DNA from: UBA5066 sp048500275
Lineage (GTDB): Bacteria > Acidobacteriota > Thermoanaerobaculia > UBA5066
NCBI GenBank assembly: GCA_048500275.1
Contig: JASNYI010000001.1
Span: 310,001 to 374,000, forward strand
DNA length: 64,000 nt
Direction of reading: 5' to 3'
The translations under genes and the position numbers were made by a program. The notes beneath the pieces are model-generated. The model searched no databases, was not told the origin of the DNA, and worked only from the letters and a program-made list of their open reading frames with translations. Below are positions 38,217 through 48,458 of this stretch, piece after piece. The first letter of the stretch is position 1. Each line of letters opens with the position of its first letter.

Positions 38217-40424
38217 TCAGAACGGCACGCCGATCGAGAAGCTGAGCGAGCTCTTCCCCTTCTCGGCGAAGCCGTAGCCGAGGTAGACGGGTCCGAGGGG
38301 GCTGTCGACTCCCAGGAACGCCGAGGCGGCGAACCTGAGGTCCTCGAAGCTCACGTCGGCGCCGTCCCCCCAGACGTTTCCTGCCTCGAGCGAGCCGCCG
38401 AGGTACATCCCCCCGCCGATGATCGACGTCTTGAAGCGGCCGATCTCCCTCAGGTAAGAGACGGAGCCGAACGCCATGTAGGGGCCCCAGAGCTCGTTCA
38501 GGCCGTAGCCGGAGAGGCGCCGGAAGCCCCCGAGGGCGAACCAGTCGTAGTACGGAAGCGTGCTCTTCACCGGGCTGCCGGCCGCCCCGGCGATCTGGAC
38601 GGTGTGCTTCCCGGACGAGAACGCCCCGAGGGCGAACGCCTCGAGCCTCCTCGAAGAGACGTCCGCGCCGAGGGCCGAGGTCTGCCAGTCCATCCGCACG
38701 CGCAGGCCGACGCCCGACCGGGGGAACGGGACGTTGTCGCGGTTGTCGACGGTGAGCCGGGCCGAGACGACGCCGCGGTCGACGCTCTCTTCGGTCAGCA
38801 CCGCGGTGGAATCGGGATCGGACCAGAGGTGCCCCATGCGCGCGCCGACCCGCAGCTCGGCGAACTTGCCGTCCCCGACGCCGACGTCGGCCCCCCACGT
38901 GTAGCCCTTCCTCCGAAGGTCCACCCGCTCGCCGCCGTCCACCGCCATCTCCGGCGTGTCCGTCGACCAGCTCACGATTCCCGACGCGAAGAACGGGGAG
39001 CCCGTCGCGAGCGGCTGGAAGAGCTCGCCGTTGATCGTCGTGAGCTCGCCGACGCCCGCGATGAGGCGCCACTCGGCGCCGAGGCGGTTCAGGCTCGTGC
39101 GCGTGATCGAGCTGACGAGCTCGAAGCCGCTGTTCCCCCGGAAGTCGGAGGCGAGGTTGATGCCGAACCGGGCCGAGGTCCTCCCCCACGCCCGGTCCTT
39201 GATCACGATCTGGAGGACGTTGACGCCGCCTCGCGGGACGATCCGGAAGTCGACGAGGTCGAACTCTCCGATCGAGTTGATGCTCGCGAGGTCCTCCTCG
39301 AGCTGCTTCATGTCGAGCGGCCCCGGCTTCGTCTTCACGTGCGACAGCACCATCGTGTCCGCGACAGGGGAGGGGTTGACGAGCTCGACCGAGGCGATCT
39401 CGAACGGCTCGTACGGTTTCCGTCGCGTCCGCTCGCGCCACGCCCGGTACTCGGCCTCGGGCACGGAGAACCTCTTCAGCTCCTCTATCCGCTCGCGCGC
39501 CGCCTTCTCGCCCGCCGCCACGGCTTCGCGGACCCGCTTGAAGTCGACGAACGAGATGTCGCCGAGGTCGGGCTCGATGAAGACGTCCCGAGGCCCGATC
39601 GCCTCCTTCGCCTCCTTGACGTTCTTCGCCGTCGCCGCGTTCGTCACCTGGTTGACGATCTTCACGAGGCTCGTCAGCTTCTCCTTGCCGGCGGGCGGGG
39701 TCCCGATGTTGACGGCGACGAGGACCTCGGCCCCGGCCTTCCTTGCCGTCTTCACGGGGAAGTTCTCGGCGACCCCGCCGTCGACGAGGAGCCGGCCCTC
39801 CAGCTCCACCGGGGCGAAGAGCCCCGGAAACGCCATGCTCGCCCGCATCGCCTCGGCGACGTTCCCGCGGGACAGGACGATCCCCTCGCCGCTCGCGACG
39901 TCGGTGGCGGTGGCACGGTAGGGGATGTTGAGCTCGTCGAAGTCGTCGACGAGGGCCGCGGGGAGCGTGAGCTGCCGGAGGATGAAGTTCAGCTTCTGCC
40001 CTTCCACGAGTCCCGTCGGGAACGCCGCGCGGCCGTCCTGGATGCCGACCGTCAGCTTCGTCAGGAACGAGTTCTCGTCGAACTTCCTCCGGAACGGCAT
40101 CTCCCTGCGCGGCACGCCGTCGTCGAAGGACCCGTCCCAGTCCATCGTGGCGAGGGCGTCCTCCATCTCCTGCGGAGACATCCCGGTCGCGTAGAGACCG
40201 CCGACGATCGAGCCCATGCTCGCCCCGGCGATCAGGTCGACGGGGACGCGGATCTCCTCGAGCACCTTCAGGACGCCCACGTGCGCGGCTCCTCGCGCGC
40301 CTCCGCCGGAGAGGACGAGTCCGAGGCGAGGTCGGCCTTCCCGGGTCCTCGTTTCGGCGACGTCCTGTCCTGCGGCCGGGAACGCGACCAGGGTCGTGAG
40401 CAGGATGACCAGAAGGCGCTTCAT
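38217..40424 (-). CDS. Patatin-like phospholipase fused to an Omp85-type barrel (second copy)
   Basis: A 735-residue outer-membrane protein: signal peptide (about 1-19), patatin domain (about 32-310) with GGGARG (40-45), nucleophile Ser69 in GASMGS and Asp215 in DGG. A POTRA-like segment follows (about 345-420, EIASVELVNPSPVADTMVLS), then a barrel ending FSIGVPF. The order matches the protein at 9217-11448, and the two are clearly diverged paralogues. The ATG at 40424 is chosen because GAGGGAG precedes it; an earlier in-frame ATG gives no better signal. It should present or release a lipase at the cell surface. Confidence 0.92.
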   Translation of the reverse strand: MKRLLVILLTTLVAFPAAGQDVAETRTREGRPRLGLVLSGGGARGAAHVGVLKVLEEIRVPVDLIAGASMGSIVGGLYATGMSPQEMEDALATMDWDGSFDDGVPRREMPFRRKFDENSFLTKLTVGIQDGRAAFPTGLVEGQKLNFILRQLTLPAALVDDFDELNIPYRATATDVASGEGIVLSRGNVAEAMRASMAFPGLFAPVELEGRLLVDGGVAENFPVKTARKAGAEVLVAVNIGTPPAGKEKLTSLVKIVNQVTNAATAKNVKEAKEAIGPRDVFIEPDLGDISFVDFKRVREAVAAGEKAARERIEELKRFSVPEAEYRAWRERTRRKPYEPFEIASVELVNPSPVADTMVLSHVKTKPGPLDMKQLEEDLASINSIGEFDLVDFRIVPRGGVNVLQIVIKDRAWGRTSARFGINLASDFRGNSGFELVSSITRTSLNRLGAEWRLIAGVGELTTINGELFQPLATGSPFFASGIVSWSTDTPEMAVDGGERVDLRRKGYTWGADVGVGDGKFAELRVGARMGHLWSDPDSTAVLTEESVDRGVVSARLTVDNRDNVPFPRSGVGLRVRMDWQTSALGADVSSRRLEAFALGAFSSGKHTVQIAGAAGSPVKSTLPYYDWFALGGFRRLSGYGLNELWGPYMAFGSVSYLREIGRFKTSIIGGGMYLGGSLEAGNVWGDGADVSFEDLRFAASAFLGVDSPLGPVYLGYGFAEKGKSSLSFSIGVPF

Positions 40425-40568
40425 GGGAACTCCCTCGCTGCCCGGGCGTCGGCCCAAGGCGAACCAGTCTAGCGCCGGGGATCACGCGCAGAGACCACTC
40501 CCCGAGACTGCCGAAAACCGACACCCCGGAATGACGGCCGGCCCTGGCGCCTCGGATATCCTGCCGTC

Positions 40569-41246
40569 GTGCCGGAAACAGAGAGAACCGTCGTTCGCGC
40601 GAGCCTCAAGGCGCCCCGCGCCGGGGCCGTCGCGGGGATCGTCTTCTCGCTCCTCCTCCTCGCCAGTCTCGCCCTGATCCGCTCGGCCGTGCCCGTCGAC
40701 CCCGGGGAAGGCGGCGCCTGGCTTCCTTCCGATGCACAGACGGTCGCCCTCGCGCTGAACATCCTGCCGTTCGCCGGTGTCGCCTTCCTCTGGTTCATCG
40801 GCGTCCTGAGAGACCGGATCGGCGACCTGGAGGACAAGCTCTTCGCCAGCGTCTTCCTCGGCAGCGGGATTCTCTTCCTCGCGATGCTCTTCGTCTCGTC
40901 GGCGCTGGCCGGGGGCCTCCTGATGACCTGGGGGTCGATGCCCGGCGCGATCGTGGAGTCCGGCGTCTACAGGTTCGTTCGGACGAGCACGTTCCAGCTC
41001 ATTAATGGCTACGGGATGCGCATGGCCGGCGTCTTCATGATCACGACGTCGACACTCGCGATCCGGACCGGGATCTTCCCCCGGCCCACGGCCTTCCTCG
41101 GCTACGCCCTCGCGGTGCTCCTCCTCCTCGGGAGCGGGCGGCTCTCCTGGGTCCCCATGGCCTTCCCGGTCTGGACCTTCCTCGTCAGCGTCCAGATCCT
41201 CGTCGCGAACTTCCGGCCCGCGCCCGTTCGACGGGCAGACGGCTAA
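40569..41246 (+). CDS. Integral membrane protein of unknown function
   Basis: A 225-residue protein with about five membrane helices: about 17-38, 58-80, 88-115 (FASVFLGSGILFLAMLFVSS), 148-165 and 172-205. The loop LWFIGVLRDRIGDLEDKLFA between helices two and three is a recurring mark of an uncharacterised bacterial family as I remember it. The start is GTG with TATCCT 6 nt upstream and no ribosome site. The TraF-like barrel gene follows after 12 nt, so the two may be cotranscribed, although a second -10-like box lies before that gene. Confidence 0.75.
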   Translation: MPETERTVVRASLKAPRAGAVAGIVFSLLLLASLALIRSAVPVDPGEGGAWLPSDAQTVALALNILPFAGVAFLWFIGVLRDRIGDLEDKLFASVFLGSGILFLAMLFVSSALAGGLLMTWGSMPGAIVESGVYRFVRTSTFQLINGYGMRMAGVFMITTSTLAIRTGIFPRPTAFLGYALAVLLLLGSGRLSWVPMAFPVWTFLVSVQILVANFRPAPVRRADG

Positions 41247-41258
41247 ACTGCCGGACAC

Positions 41259-42452
41259 ATGAGTCGCCCGCGCCGGTTCCCTCTCGCCGTCTCCGCCCTC
41301 GCCGTCGTCGTGTCCGCCCTCGCGGCGAGCCCCGCCCCGGCCCAGATGCCCTTCGCCCCGTTCGGGGCCAGGCAGGTGGCCCTCGGCGGGGCGAGCGTCG
41401 GCCTCGGCGACGACCCCGCCGCATTCGTCGACAACCCGGCCCTCCTCACGCCCACCGGCAAGGCGGGGGCCGCGGTCTACGGCCAGGTGGCGAATTCCGC
41501 CAACGACTTCGTCCCGCTCCTCTCCGGCGTGACGGGATTCGACCCCGTCGCGCTCGCGAGCCCCGACTCTCCCGACGCGGCCGCGGTGCGCGCGAACCTC
41601 TTCGCCCTCGCCGCCCCCGGCACGAGCGTCCTCGGCGACGGCCGTTCGGCGATCGTCTCGGTGATCGGAGGGTGGGGCATCCTCCTCGGGACGACCGAGT
41701 GGAGCGCGGCGGTGACACGACCCGACCTCGTCCGCGTCGAGTCCGGGTCCGACCCGGCGACGAGCTTCGCCTACAACGACTCCGTCGTCGCGTTCCGGGC
41801 CCTCTCGGTCCAGGAGTACGCCGTGTCGCGGGCGATTCCCCTCTTCGACGGCCACTTCGTCATCGGGGTCACGGGCCGCTACGCCCGCGGGACGACCGGC
41901 ATCAAGGAAGAGAGCGCGTTCGTCACCGACATCGGGAGGCTCTCGAGCTTCGTCCGCCGCGGGACGAGCGGCATCGAACGGACCAAGTCCCGCTGGTCGT
42001 ACGACGTCGGCGCGGTCGTCAACATCGGCGTCCTGCGGCTCGGCGGCGTCTACAAGGGCGTCAACCGCCCGCAGTACCTGTTCAACGACGACGTGGCGCC
42101 GGAGGAGGACCGCGGTACGGCGGTCGTCGTGGGGCAGCAGGGGCGCGTCGGCGCCTCCGTCCTCATCCGGGGCCTGAAGATGCGGATCGCGGCGGACCTC
42201 GACCTCACGAAGAACGAGACGCTCGCGGAAGGGACTCTCTCGCGCAACGCCGGCGGCGGCGTCGAGTTCGCCTTCGGGGCCGTCGACCTCCGGGGCGGCG
42301 TCACCGTGAACCTGGAAGACCCCGACAAGCCGTACACGTACACGTTCGGTCTGGGCTTCGGCAGCGCGAAGTCGCGGCTCGACCTGGCGGCCGTCTACCG
42401 CTCGGACGACGGCGCCTACGGCGGAGTGCTCACGACGCGCGTCGGGTTCTGA
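41259..42452 (+). CDS. Outer-membrane barrel protein, TraF/PorV-like
   Basis: A 397-residue protein: signal peptide (about 1-29, ending APAQ), then ARQVALGGASVGLGDDPAAF and DNPALLTP. This is the entry pattern of the PorV/TraF_2/FadL-like barrels, in which a GGAxxAxxDDxxAxxxNPA segment begins the barrel. Alternating beta strands follow to the C-terminal Phe (TTRVGF). Such proteins are often lipid- or hydrocarbon-binding or serve as secretion accessories; conjugal transfer is not implied. The ATG has TAAACT 9 nt upstream and no ribosome site. Confidence 0.75.
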   Translation: MSRPRRFPLAVSALAVVVSALAASPAPAQMPFAPFGARQVALGGASVGLGDDPAAFVDNPALLTPTGKAGAAVYGQVANSANDFVPLLSGVTGFDPVALASPDSPDAAAVRANLFALAAPGTSVLGDGRSAIVSVIGGWGILLGTTEWSAAVTRPDLVRVESGSDPATSFAYNDSVVAFRALSVQEYAVSRAIPLFDGHFVIGVTGRYARGTTGIKEESAFVTDIGRLSSFVRRGTSGIERTKSRWSYDVGAVVNIGVLRLGGVYKGVNRPQYLFNDDVAPEEDRGTAVVVGQQGRVGASVLIRGLKMRIAADLDLTKNETLAEGTLSRNAGGGVEFAFGAVDLRGGVTVNLEDPDKPYTYTFGLGFGSAKSRLDLAAVYRSDDGAYGGVLTTRVGF

Positions 42453-42486
42453 CGGCCGGCCCGCCCGGCCTCCTCCGACCGCCCCG

Positions 42487-43419
42487 TCAGCGCGCGGGGG
42501 CGACGCGCTCGACGGCCAGCGACCCGTCCTCGACGCCGCGGCGGAGCGCCTCGACAAAGGTGCCCGGCGAATCCCCGAGAGGGGAAGCGTCGAGGGCCTC
42601 CTCCAGGAAGAGGTGGACGAGCCGCCAGTAGGCCGCCCGGGCCTCCTCGCTCGTTCCCCCGCAGAAGAGCCGGCACGTTCCGTCCGTCGGGTCCTCCGCG
42701 TCGCAGTGGCTCGCCCCGGCGATCCTCACGTCGTCGCTCTCGAAAGGCAGGCTCGCGAGGAGCTCGCGCACGCTCCCCTGCGCGTTGCAGCCCGAAGGCT
42801 CGGACCGGAGGCTCAGGAGCCTCGTGGCGGGCATCTGCCGCGCAGCCGCGATCGTCCGCTTCCACGGGACGGCGTCGAGAAGGACGAGTGCCCGCACCCG
42901 GGCACCGGTCGCCGCCGCCTCGAAGGCCACCGCGCCCCCCGCGCTGAACCCCGCGAGGGCCATCCGCTCCGGGTCGACGAGCCCGAAGAGGGGGTCGCCC
43001 GGCGTCGCGCCCCGGGTCCTCAGCCACTCCACGTGGCCCCGGGTGCCGGCGACGTTCGCCTCCCGGGCGCGCTCTCCGCCGAGGAGGCTGAAGAGGTCGG
43101 CGGCGAGGACGACGACGCCCCTTTCGGCGAGGAAGCGCGCCGTGTTCGCGTGCCGTTCCCTGCCCCGCGCGAACCCGTGCGCGAGGACGACCGCCGGCCA
43201 CGGGGGAGCCGGCAGAGAGGCCGCCGCCCGCGGAACGTAGAGGTCGTACGCGACGCCGTCTCCTGCCGTTTCCGGCCGCCGCCCCGTCTCGACGGCGACG
43301 TCGAAAAGCGGCGAGAGGGCCTCGTCCGCGGCGTCCGGAAGCGTGCGGGGCGGCGCGCAGCCCGACGAGAGGACGAGGACGATGACGAAGAGGACCCGAG
43401 GGGCCCGGCCTTGTCCCAC
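42487..43419 (-). CDS. Alpha/beta-hydrolase lipoprotein (dienelactone-hydrolase-like)
   Basis: A 310-residue protein starting at GTG behind GGGAGGGG. A short lipoprotein signal ends LSSGC (Cys21), so the enzyme is membrane-anchored. The hydrolase domain (about 60-300) has the HGF oxyanion turn (VVLAHGFARGRERHANTARF), nucleophile GFSAGG, an acidic residue after strand 7 and His in GASHCDAEDP. A Cys-rich patch (CNAQG, HCDAE, CRLFCGG) could form disulfides. A 36-codon upstream extension in the same frame was rejected because it buries the signal. Substrate unknown. It is divergent from hydE. Confidence 0.82.
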   Translation of the reverse strand: MGQGRAPRVLFVIVLVLSSGCAPPRTLPDAADEALSPLFDVAVETGRRPETAGDGVAYDLYVPRAAASLPAPPWPAVVLAHGFARGRERHANTARFLAERGVVVLAADLFSLLGGERAREANVAGTRGHVEWLRTRGATPGDPLFGLVDPERMALAGFSAGGAVAFEAAATGARVRALVLLDAVPWKRTIAAARQMPATRLLSLRSEPSGCNAQGSVRELLASLPFESDDVRIAGASHCDAEDPTDGTCRLFCGGTSEEARAAYWRLVHLFLEEALDASPLGDSPGTFVEALRRGVEDGSLAVERVAPAR

Positions 43420-43602
43420 GAACGTCCCCTCCCGCGGCGGGCGCGTCTCGCTGGACCCGCCCCCCCTCGCGGGGTGAAGATACCCGATGGCCCGGTCCCC
43501 GCGGGACCGGGGCCAGGGGGCGTTCATGGCGCTTGAAACGACGATTCCCTCCCGGGCCGCCCGGATCGGCGTCCCGGCCTTCCTCCCCGTGGGCGTGACG
43601 GC

Positions 43603-44670
43603 GTGATCGAGCGCGCCGAGATCCTGGCCTGGCTCCGCGAGACCGACGCGGGCCGCCTCTCGAGGCTCTACCGCCGCGCCGACACCGTGAGACGCGACCA
43701 CGTGGGCGACGAGGTCCACCTCCGCGGCCTCGTCGAGATCTCGAACCACTGCGTCCGCGGCTGCGCCTACTGCGGCATCTCGACCGAGAACCGCGCCCTC
43801 CCCCGGTACCGGATGACGAAGGCGGAGGTCCTCTCGTGCGCGCTCCTCGCGCAACGCCTCGGCTACGGGACGCTCGTGATGCAGGCGGGCGAGGACTACG
43901 GCCTGACGCGCGAGTGGGTCGCCGACCTCGTGCGCGACGTGAAGGAGACGACCGGCCTCGCCGTGACCCTCAGCCTCGGCGAGCGGCCCGACGGCGACCT
44001 CGCGGCCTGGCGCGAGGCGGGCGCCGACCGCTACCTCATGCGCTTCGAGACGTCCGACCCGGCGCTCTTCGCCGCGATCCACCCCGGCCTCGGCGAGCGC
44101 CCCTCCGACCGGCTCGCGATCCTCGGCCGCCTCGCCGCCCTGGGATACGAGGTCGGCAGCGGCGTCCTCGTCGGCATCCCGGGCCAGACCTTCGAGAGCC
44201 TCGCGAACGACATCCTCCTCTTCCGCGACATGGACCTCGACATGATCGGGATCGGGCCGTACATCCCGCACCCTTCCACGCCGCTCGGCCGGGGGCTCTT
44301 TCCCCTCGCCCCGGCGGGCGAGCAGGTGCCCGCCGACGAGGAGACGACGACGAAGGCCGTCGCCCTCGCGCGCCTCGTCCGCCCCGACGCGAACATCCCG
44401 TCGACCACCGCCCTCGCGACCCTCGGACCTTCGTTCGGCCGCGAACGCGGCCTCCTCCGAGGCGCCAACGTCGTCATGCCCGACCTGACCCCGCCCTCCT
44501 ACCGCGCGCTCTACGAGATCTACCCGGGCAAGGCCGCCGCGGCGGCCACCGCCGAGGCGGCGGGCGGCCTGTCGGCGCGAATCCGGATGATCGGGCGGTT
44601 CCCGGGGACGGGGACGGGCTCGCGGCGCGGCTCGGGGATTCCGGCGGTCCTGCAGGAGCTGATGGCCTGA
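43603..44670 (+). CDS. hydE: [FeFe]-hydrogenase H-cluster maturase HydE (radical SAM)
   Basis: A 355-residue radical-SAM enzyme starting with GTG. The 4Fe-4S site is CVRGCAYCG (Cys50, Cys54, Cys57), followed by HydE-typical RMTKAEVLSCALLAQRLGYG, MQAGEDYGLTREWVADLVRD, LSLGERPDGDLAAWREAGAD, YLMRFETSDPALFAAIHPG and GPYIPHPSTPLG. HydE makes a precursor of the dithiolate ligand cluster used by HydG and HydF. No hydF, hydG or hydrogenase gene is in the window. The related enzyme PylB is excluded by the YLMRFETSD and IPHPSTPLG segments, though not with certainty. Confidence 0.88.
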   Translation: MIERAEILAWLRETDAGRLSRLYRRADTVRRDHVGDEVHLRGLVEISNHCVRGCAYCGISTENRALPRYRMTKAEVLSCALLAQRLGYGTLVMQAGEDYGLTREWVADLVRDVKETTGLAVTLSLGERPDGDLAAWREAGADRYLMRFETSDPALFAAIHPGLGERPSDRLAILGRLAALGYEVGSGVLVGIPGQTFESLANDILLFRDMDLDMIGIGPYIPHPSTPLGRGLFPLAPAGEQVPADEETTTKAVALARLVRPDANIPSTTALATLGPSFGRERGLLRGANVVMPDLTPPSYRALYEIYPGKAAAAATAEAAGGLSARIRMIGRFPGTGTGSRRGSGIPAVLQELMA

Positions 44671-44733
44671 GACGGGGGCGCCGGCGCCCGCCCGCGCCGC
44701 TGCTACCATCCCGCCTCCGGGAGGGACGAACAG

Positions 44734-45621
44734 ATGACGAGGACGTCAACGTGGCGGACGGCGTTCGTCGCGCTCGCCTGCTTCCTGGCAGCGGCGGGCC
44801 CGGCGTTCGCGGACTTCGAGGACGACGTCGAGCGGGCCTGGGCGGGGGCCTGGGTCGTGGCGCGGGTGGAGATGTCCTCCGACTGCCTCGGCACCTACAA
44901 CAACAACGAGGTCCGCGGCCGGCTGACCTCGAGCAAGGGGAGCCGCCGGTTCGCGGAGGGCGAGCTCGCGCGCGTGGACAAGGTCAACGTGAAGTCCGAC
45001 CGCGTGGACCTCTATCTCTCCGTCGCCGAGCGGGTCCTCGTGCCCCGCACGGACGGGCCTTTCACCCTCTACGACGAGCGCTCCTGCCGCGTCCAGCTCA
45101 TGGTCGACGTCCCGCGCGAGGCGATCAAGGGCCGCAGGATGGGCGACGTCGACGCGCAGCTGCTCGAGGTCGTGGAGCGCCACGAGACCGAGGCGGCCGC
45201 CCGCCGGTCCCGCGCCTGGAACCGGCGCGAGCGCGACCCGTACCCGCGCGACTACGAGGAGACCCTCGCGCGGCACGCGGCCTGGAAAGCCGAGGAGGTG
45301 AACCGGGCCCTCGCGGCAACACGGATGGCCGCTCTCGACGCGGCGGGCCAGGCGCTCGAGCGCGTGACGGAAGACCCGGACTACCTCGCCGGCTTCTCCG
45401 CCGGCGTGGACGCCCAGCGCAGCCGCTCGACCCCCTCCTGCTCGGACCTCGCCGGCGCGCGCTTCGAAAGCGGCGAGCAGCGCCCGCCCACCGACCGGCG
45501 GGGCAGCTCTCCTGGCGAGCGCGCCTTCCAGAGGGGCTTCCGCGACGGCCAGCTCCTCGCGTGGGGCACGCGCGTCGCGCGGACGGTGGAGGGGTGCTTC
45601 GTGCCCGTGCCGGGGCGCTGA
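44734..45621 (+). CDS. Exported protein of unknown function
   Basis: A 295-residue protein with a signal peptide (about 1-26, ending AFA) and a ribosome site GGGAGGGACGAACAG. A TACCAT box lies about 25 nt before the start. The N-terminal half is a possible beta domain (WAGAWVVARVEMSSDCLGTY, RVDKVNVKSDRVDLYLSVAE, SCRVQLMVDVPREAIKG). The second half is helical and rich in Ala, Arg and Glu with Cys residues that may pair (C49, C113, then PSCSDL and EGCFVP). I do not recognise the family. The gene stands alone between hydE and the convergent aldolase. Confidence 0.72.
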   Translation: MTRTSTWRTAFVALACFLAAAGPAFADFEDDVERAWAGAWVVARVEMSSDCLGTYNNNEVRGRLTSSKGSRRFAEGELARVDKVNVKSDRVDLYLSVAERVLVPRTDGPFTLYDERSCRVQLMVDVPREAIKGRRMGDVDAQLLEVVERHETEAAARRSRAWNRRERDPYPRDYEETLARHAAWKAEEVNRALAATRMAALDAAGQALERVTEDPDYLAGFSAGVDAQRSRSTPSCSDLAGARFESGEQRPPTDRRGSSPGERAFQRGFRDGQLLAWGTRVARTVEGCFVPVPGR

Positions 45622-45649
45622 CGCCACGGCCCGGCGACCCCTTTGCGCA

Positions 45650-45679
45650 CGAAGGCCCCCGGTCGCCCGAGGGCCTTCG
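45650..45679. terminator. Hairpin between converging genes
   Basis: CGAAGGCCC (45650-45658) pairs exactly with GGGCCTTCG (45671-45679) around a 12-base loop, in the 84-base gap between the exported protein and the aldolase. GGCTCTCCG follows on the plus strand; there is no long T tract. Confidence 0.55.
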
Positions 45680-45705
45680 GCTCTCCGTTCAGGTCTGCGA
45701 CCGCG

Positions 45706-46776
<1,071 letters not shown>

Positions 46777-46865
46777 GTGCAGGTCTCCTCGCTTGGTGTC
46801 GCGATGCTCCGCGCATCGTATCTCCGCAGCGCCCCCGCCGCGACCGGCCCGGACCTGGACGGCCT

Positions 46866-48308
46866 TCAGGCCGGCGCCCGTCGCTGAAGGACGAGGGACG
46901 CCCCGAGGACGGCCCAGGAGGCGAGGAGGCCCCAGGTGGCGAGGACGGCCGGGTTGTTGGAGAGCGTCCCGAGCTTCAGGGTCCCGGCGACGACGTAGAC
47001 GGCCACGGCGACGGCGGCGGCCAGGGTCACCCCGGCGCGACGCGCGCGCGGGAGGAACATCCCGGCCACGAGGGGGACCGAGGAGGCCGTGAAGAGGAGG
47101 TAGATGCCGTACTGGGCGAAGATGGCGACCGACCCCCCCGTGGGGTGCGCGAGCTGCCACCGCGCCAGGAAGAGGCAGGCGAGGGCCACCGCCACGAGGC
47201 CGATCCGGCCGAAGCGCAGGGCCTTCTCCGACCTCGCCCCGGGGAGAAGCGGGTGGACGTCGACGGAGAAGATGCTCGCGAGCGCGAGGAAGATCCCCTC
47301 GAGGGTGGAGAGCCCGGCGCAGACGAGCCCGATGGCCACGACGACGCTCAGGCCGGGCCCGAACGTCCCGGCGAGCCACGCCGGCACGACGAGGTCGATC
47401 CTGGGAAGCTCGGGGAGGGTGAGACGCGCGGCGAACCCGACCCAGAGGACCGACATGAAGACGACGCCGGCGCCGATGGCGACGGCGAGGTAGCGGCGCA
47501 CCTGCCGGCCGTCGGCGAGGTAGAGCGCCTTCGAGAGGATGTGGGGCTGCCCGACGATGGCGAGGCCCACGAGGAGGTTGCAGAAGAAGACCTCGAAGAG
47601 GTTGCGGAAGAAGGGCGAGCCGGGGTTCACCACCGTCGCGAGAGACGGTTCGATGGCGGCGAGACGCGCGAGGACGCCGCCGAAGGGCGCCGCCTGGGAG
47701 AACGCCGTCCCGACGAGAAGGACGCCGACGACGAGCATGACGATCGCCTGGACGGCGTTGATCCAGGCGTGCGCCGTGGCGCCCCCCATGGCCATCGCGA
47801 GGAGGACGTAGAGGAGGACCCCGGCCGCGACGAATTCCGCCGGGACGCCGAGGAGGCGGGAGAGGACGAGGGCGAGGGCGACGACGATGAGCGTGGCGAA
47901 TGCCAGGAGCCCGATCGACAGGACGGAGAAGCCGACCCGGAGCCCCTTCGACTCCCACCGCGTGCCGATCCACTGGGGGATGGTGAGCGCCATGACCCGG
48001 GCCCCCGTTTCGCGGAAGGGCCCGGAGAGGACCGCGAGGCCGACGGTGATCCCGAAGCCCGCCGCCGCGCCGTAGCCGAGGAGGGCCGCGAGGCCGTAGT
48101 GGGCGACGAGGCCGGGGTTGACGACGAACGTGGCGACGCTCGTCAGCTGGGCCGAGAGGGAGAGGCCGACGACCCAGGGCGGGAGGTCGCGCCCGCCGAC
48201 GGCGTATGAGGCGACGCTCGCCGTCTTCCGGGCTCCGCGGACCGCGAGGGCCGCCGCGATCACCGCGTAGAGCCCGAGACCGATCCAGGTCAGGGTCGCC
48301 GTCGTCAT
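46866..48308 (-). CDS. Sodium:solute symporter (SSS family)
   Basis: A 480-residue inner-membrane protein with about 13 helices. SSS-family marks: SYAVGGRDLPPWVVGLSLSA and the unwound first core helix SAQLTSVATFVVNPG, GAAAGFGITVGLAVLSGPF, ALTIPQWIGTRW, AMAMGGATAHAWINAVQAIV, GQPHILSKALYLADGR and GLVCAGLSTLEGIFLALASI with the Na2-site Ser/Thr. The family carries sugars, amino acids, organic acids or pantothenate with sodium; no substrate is indicated. GGGAGGAG precedes ATG. Divergent from the kinase gene at 48459. Confidence 0.92.
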   Translation of the reverse strand: MTTATLTWIGLGLYAVIAAALAVRGARKTASVASYAVGGRDLPPWVVGLSLSAQLTSVATFVVNPGLVAHYGLAALLGYGAAAGFGITVGLAVLSGPFRETGARVMALTIPQWIGTRWESKGLRVGFSVLSIGLLAFATLIVVALALVLSRLLGVPAEFVAAGVLLYVLLAMAMGGATAHAWINAVQAIVMLVVGVLLVGTAFSQAAPFGGVLARLAAIEPSLATVVNPGSPFFRNLFEVFFCNLLVGLAIVGQPHILSKALYLADGRQVRRYLAVAIGAGVVFMSVLWVGFAARLTLPELPRIDLVVPAWLAGTFGPGLSVVVAIGLVCAGLSTLEGIFLALASIFSVDVHPLLPGARSEKALRFGRIGLVAVALACLFLARWQLAHPTGGSVAIFAQYGIYLLFTASSVPLVAGMFLPRARRAGVTLAAAVAVAVYVVAGTLKLGTLSNNPAVLATWGLLASWAVLGASLVLQRRAPA

Positions 48309-48458
48309 GCCGCACTCCTCCCAGGCCGTCCCCGCCGGGACGCGCCGCGGCTCGGGATCATGGCAGACCCGCCGGGCCGGCCGGGGCGATTCGCCGCCTC
48401 GGGGGATAATCGAGATTCGGCGCGGCGGGAGCTTCCTCCCGCCGTGCCGGTGGCCTAC

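Noticed and set aside
41259..42452. Conjugation gene implied by the TraF-like label
   Set aside because: No other transfer gene is near and the barrel entry motif is shared by non-conjugative outer-membrane proteins.
42487..44709. One long minus-strand gene including the hydrolase
   Set aside because: The upstream 430 codons are antisense to hydE; the GTG at 43419 gives a proper lipoprotein signal.
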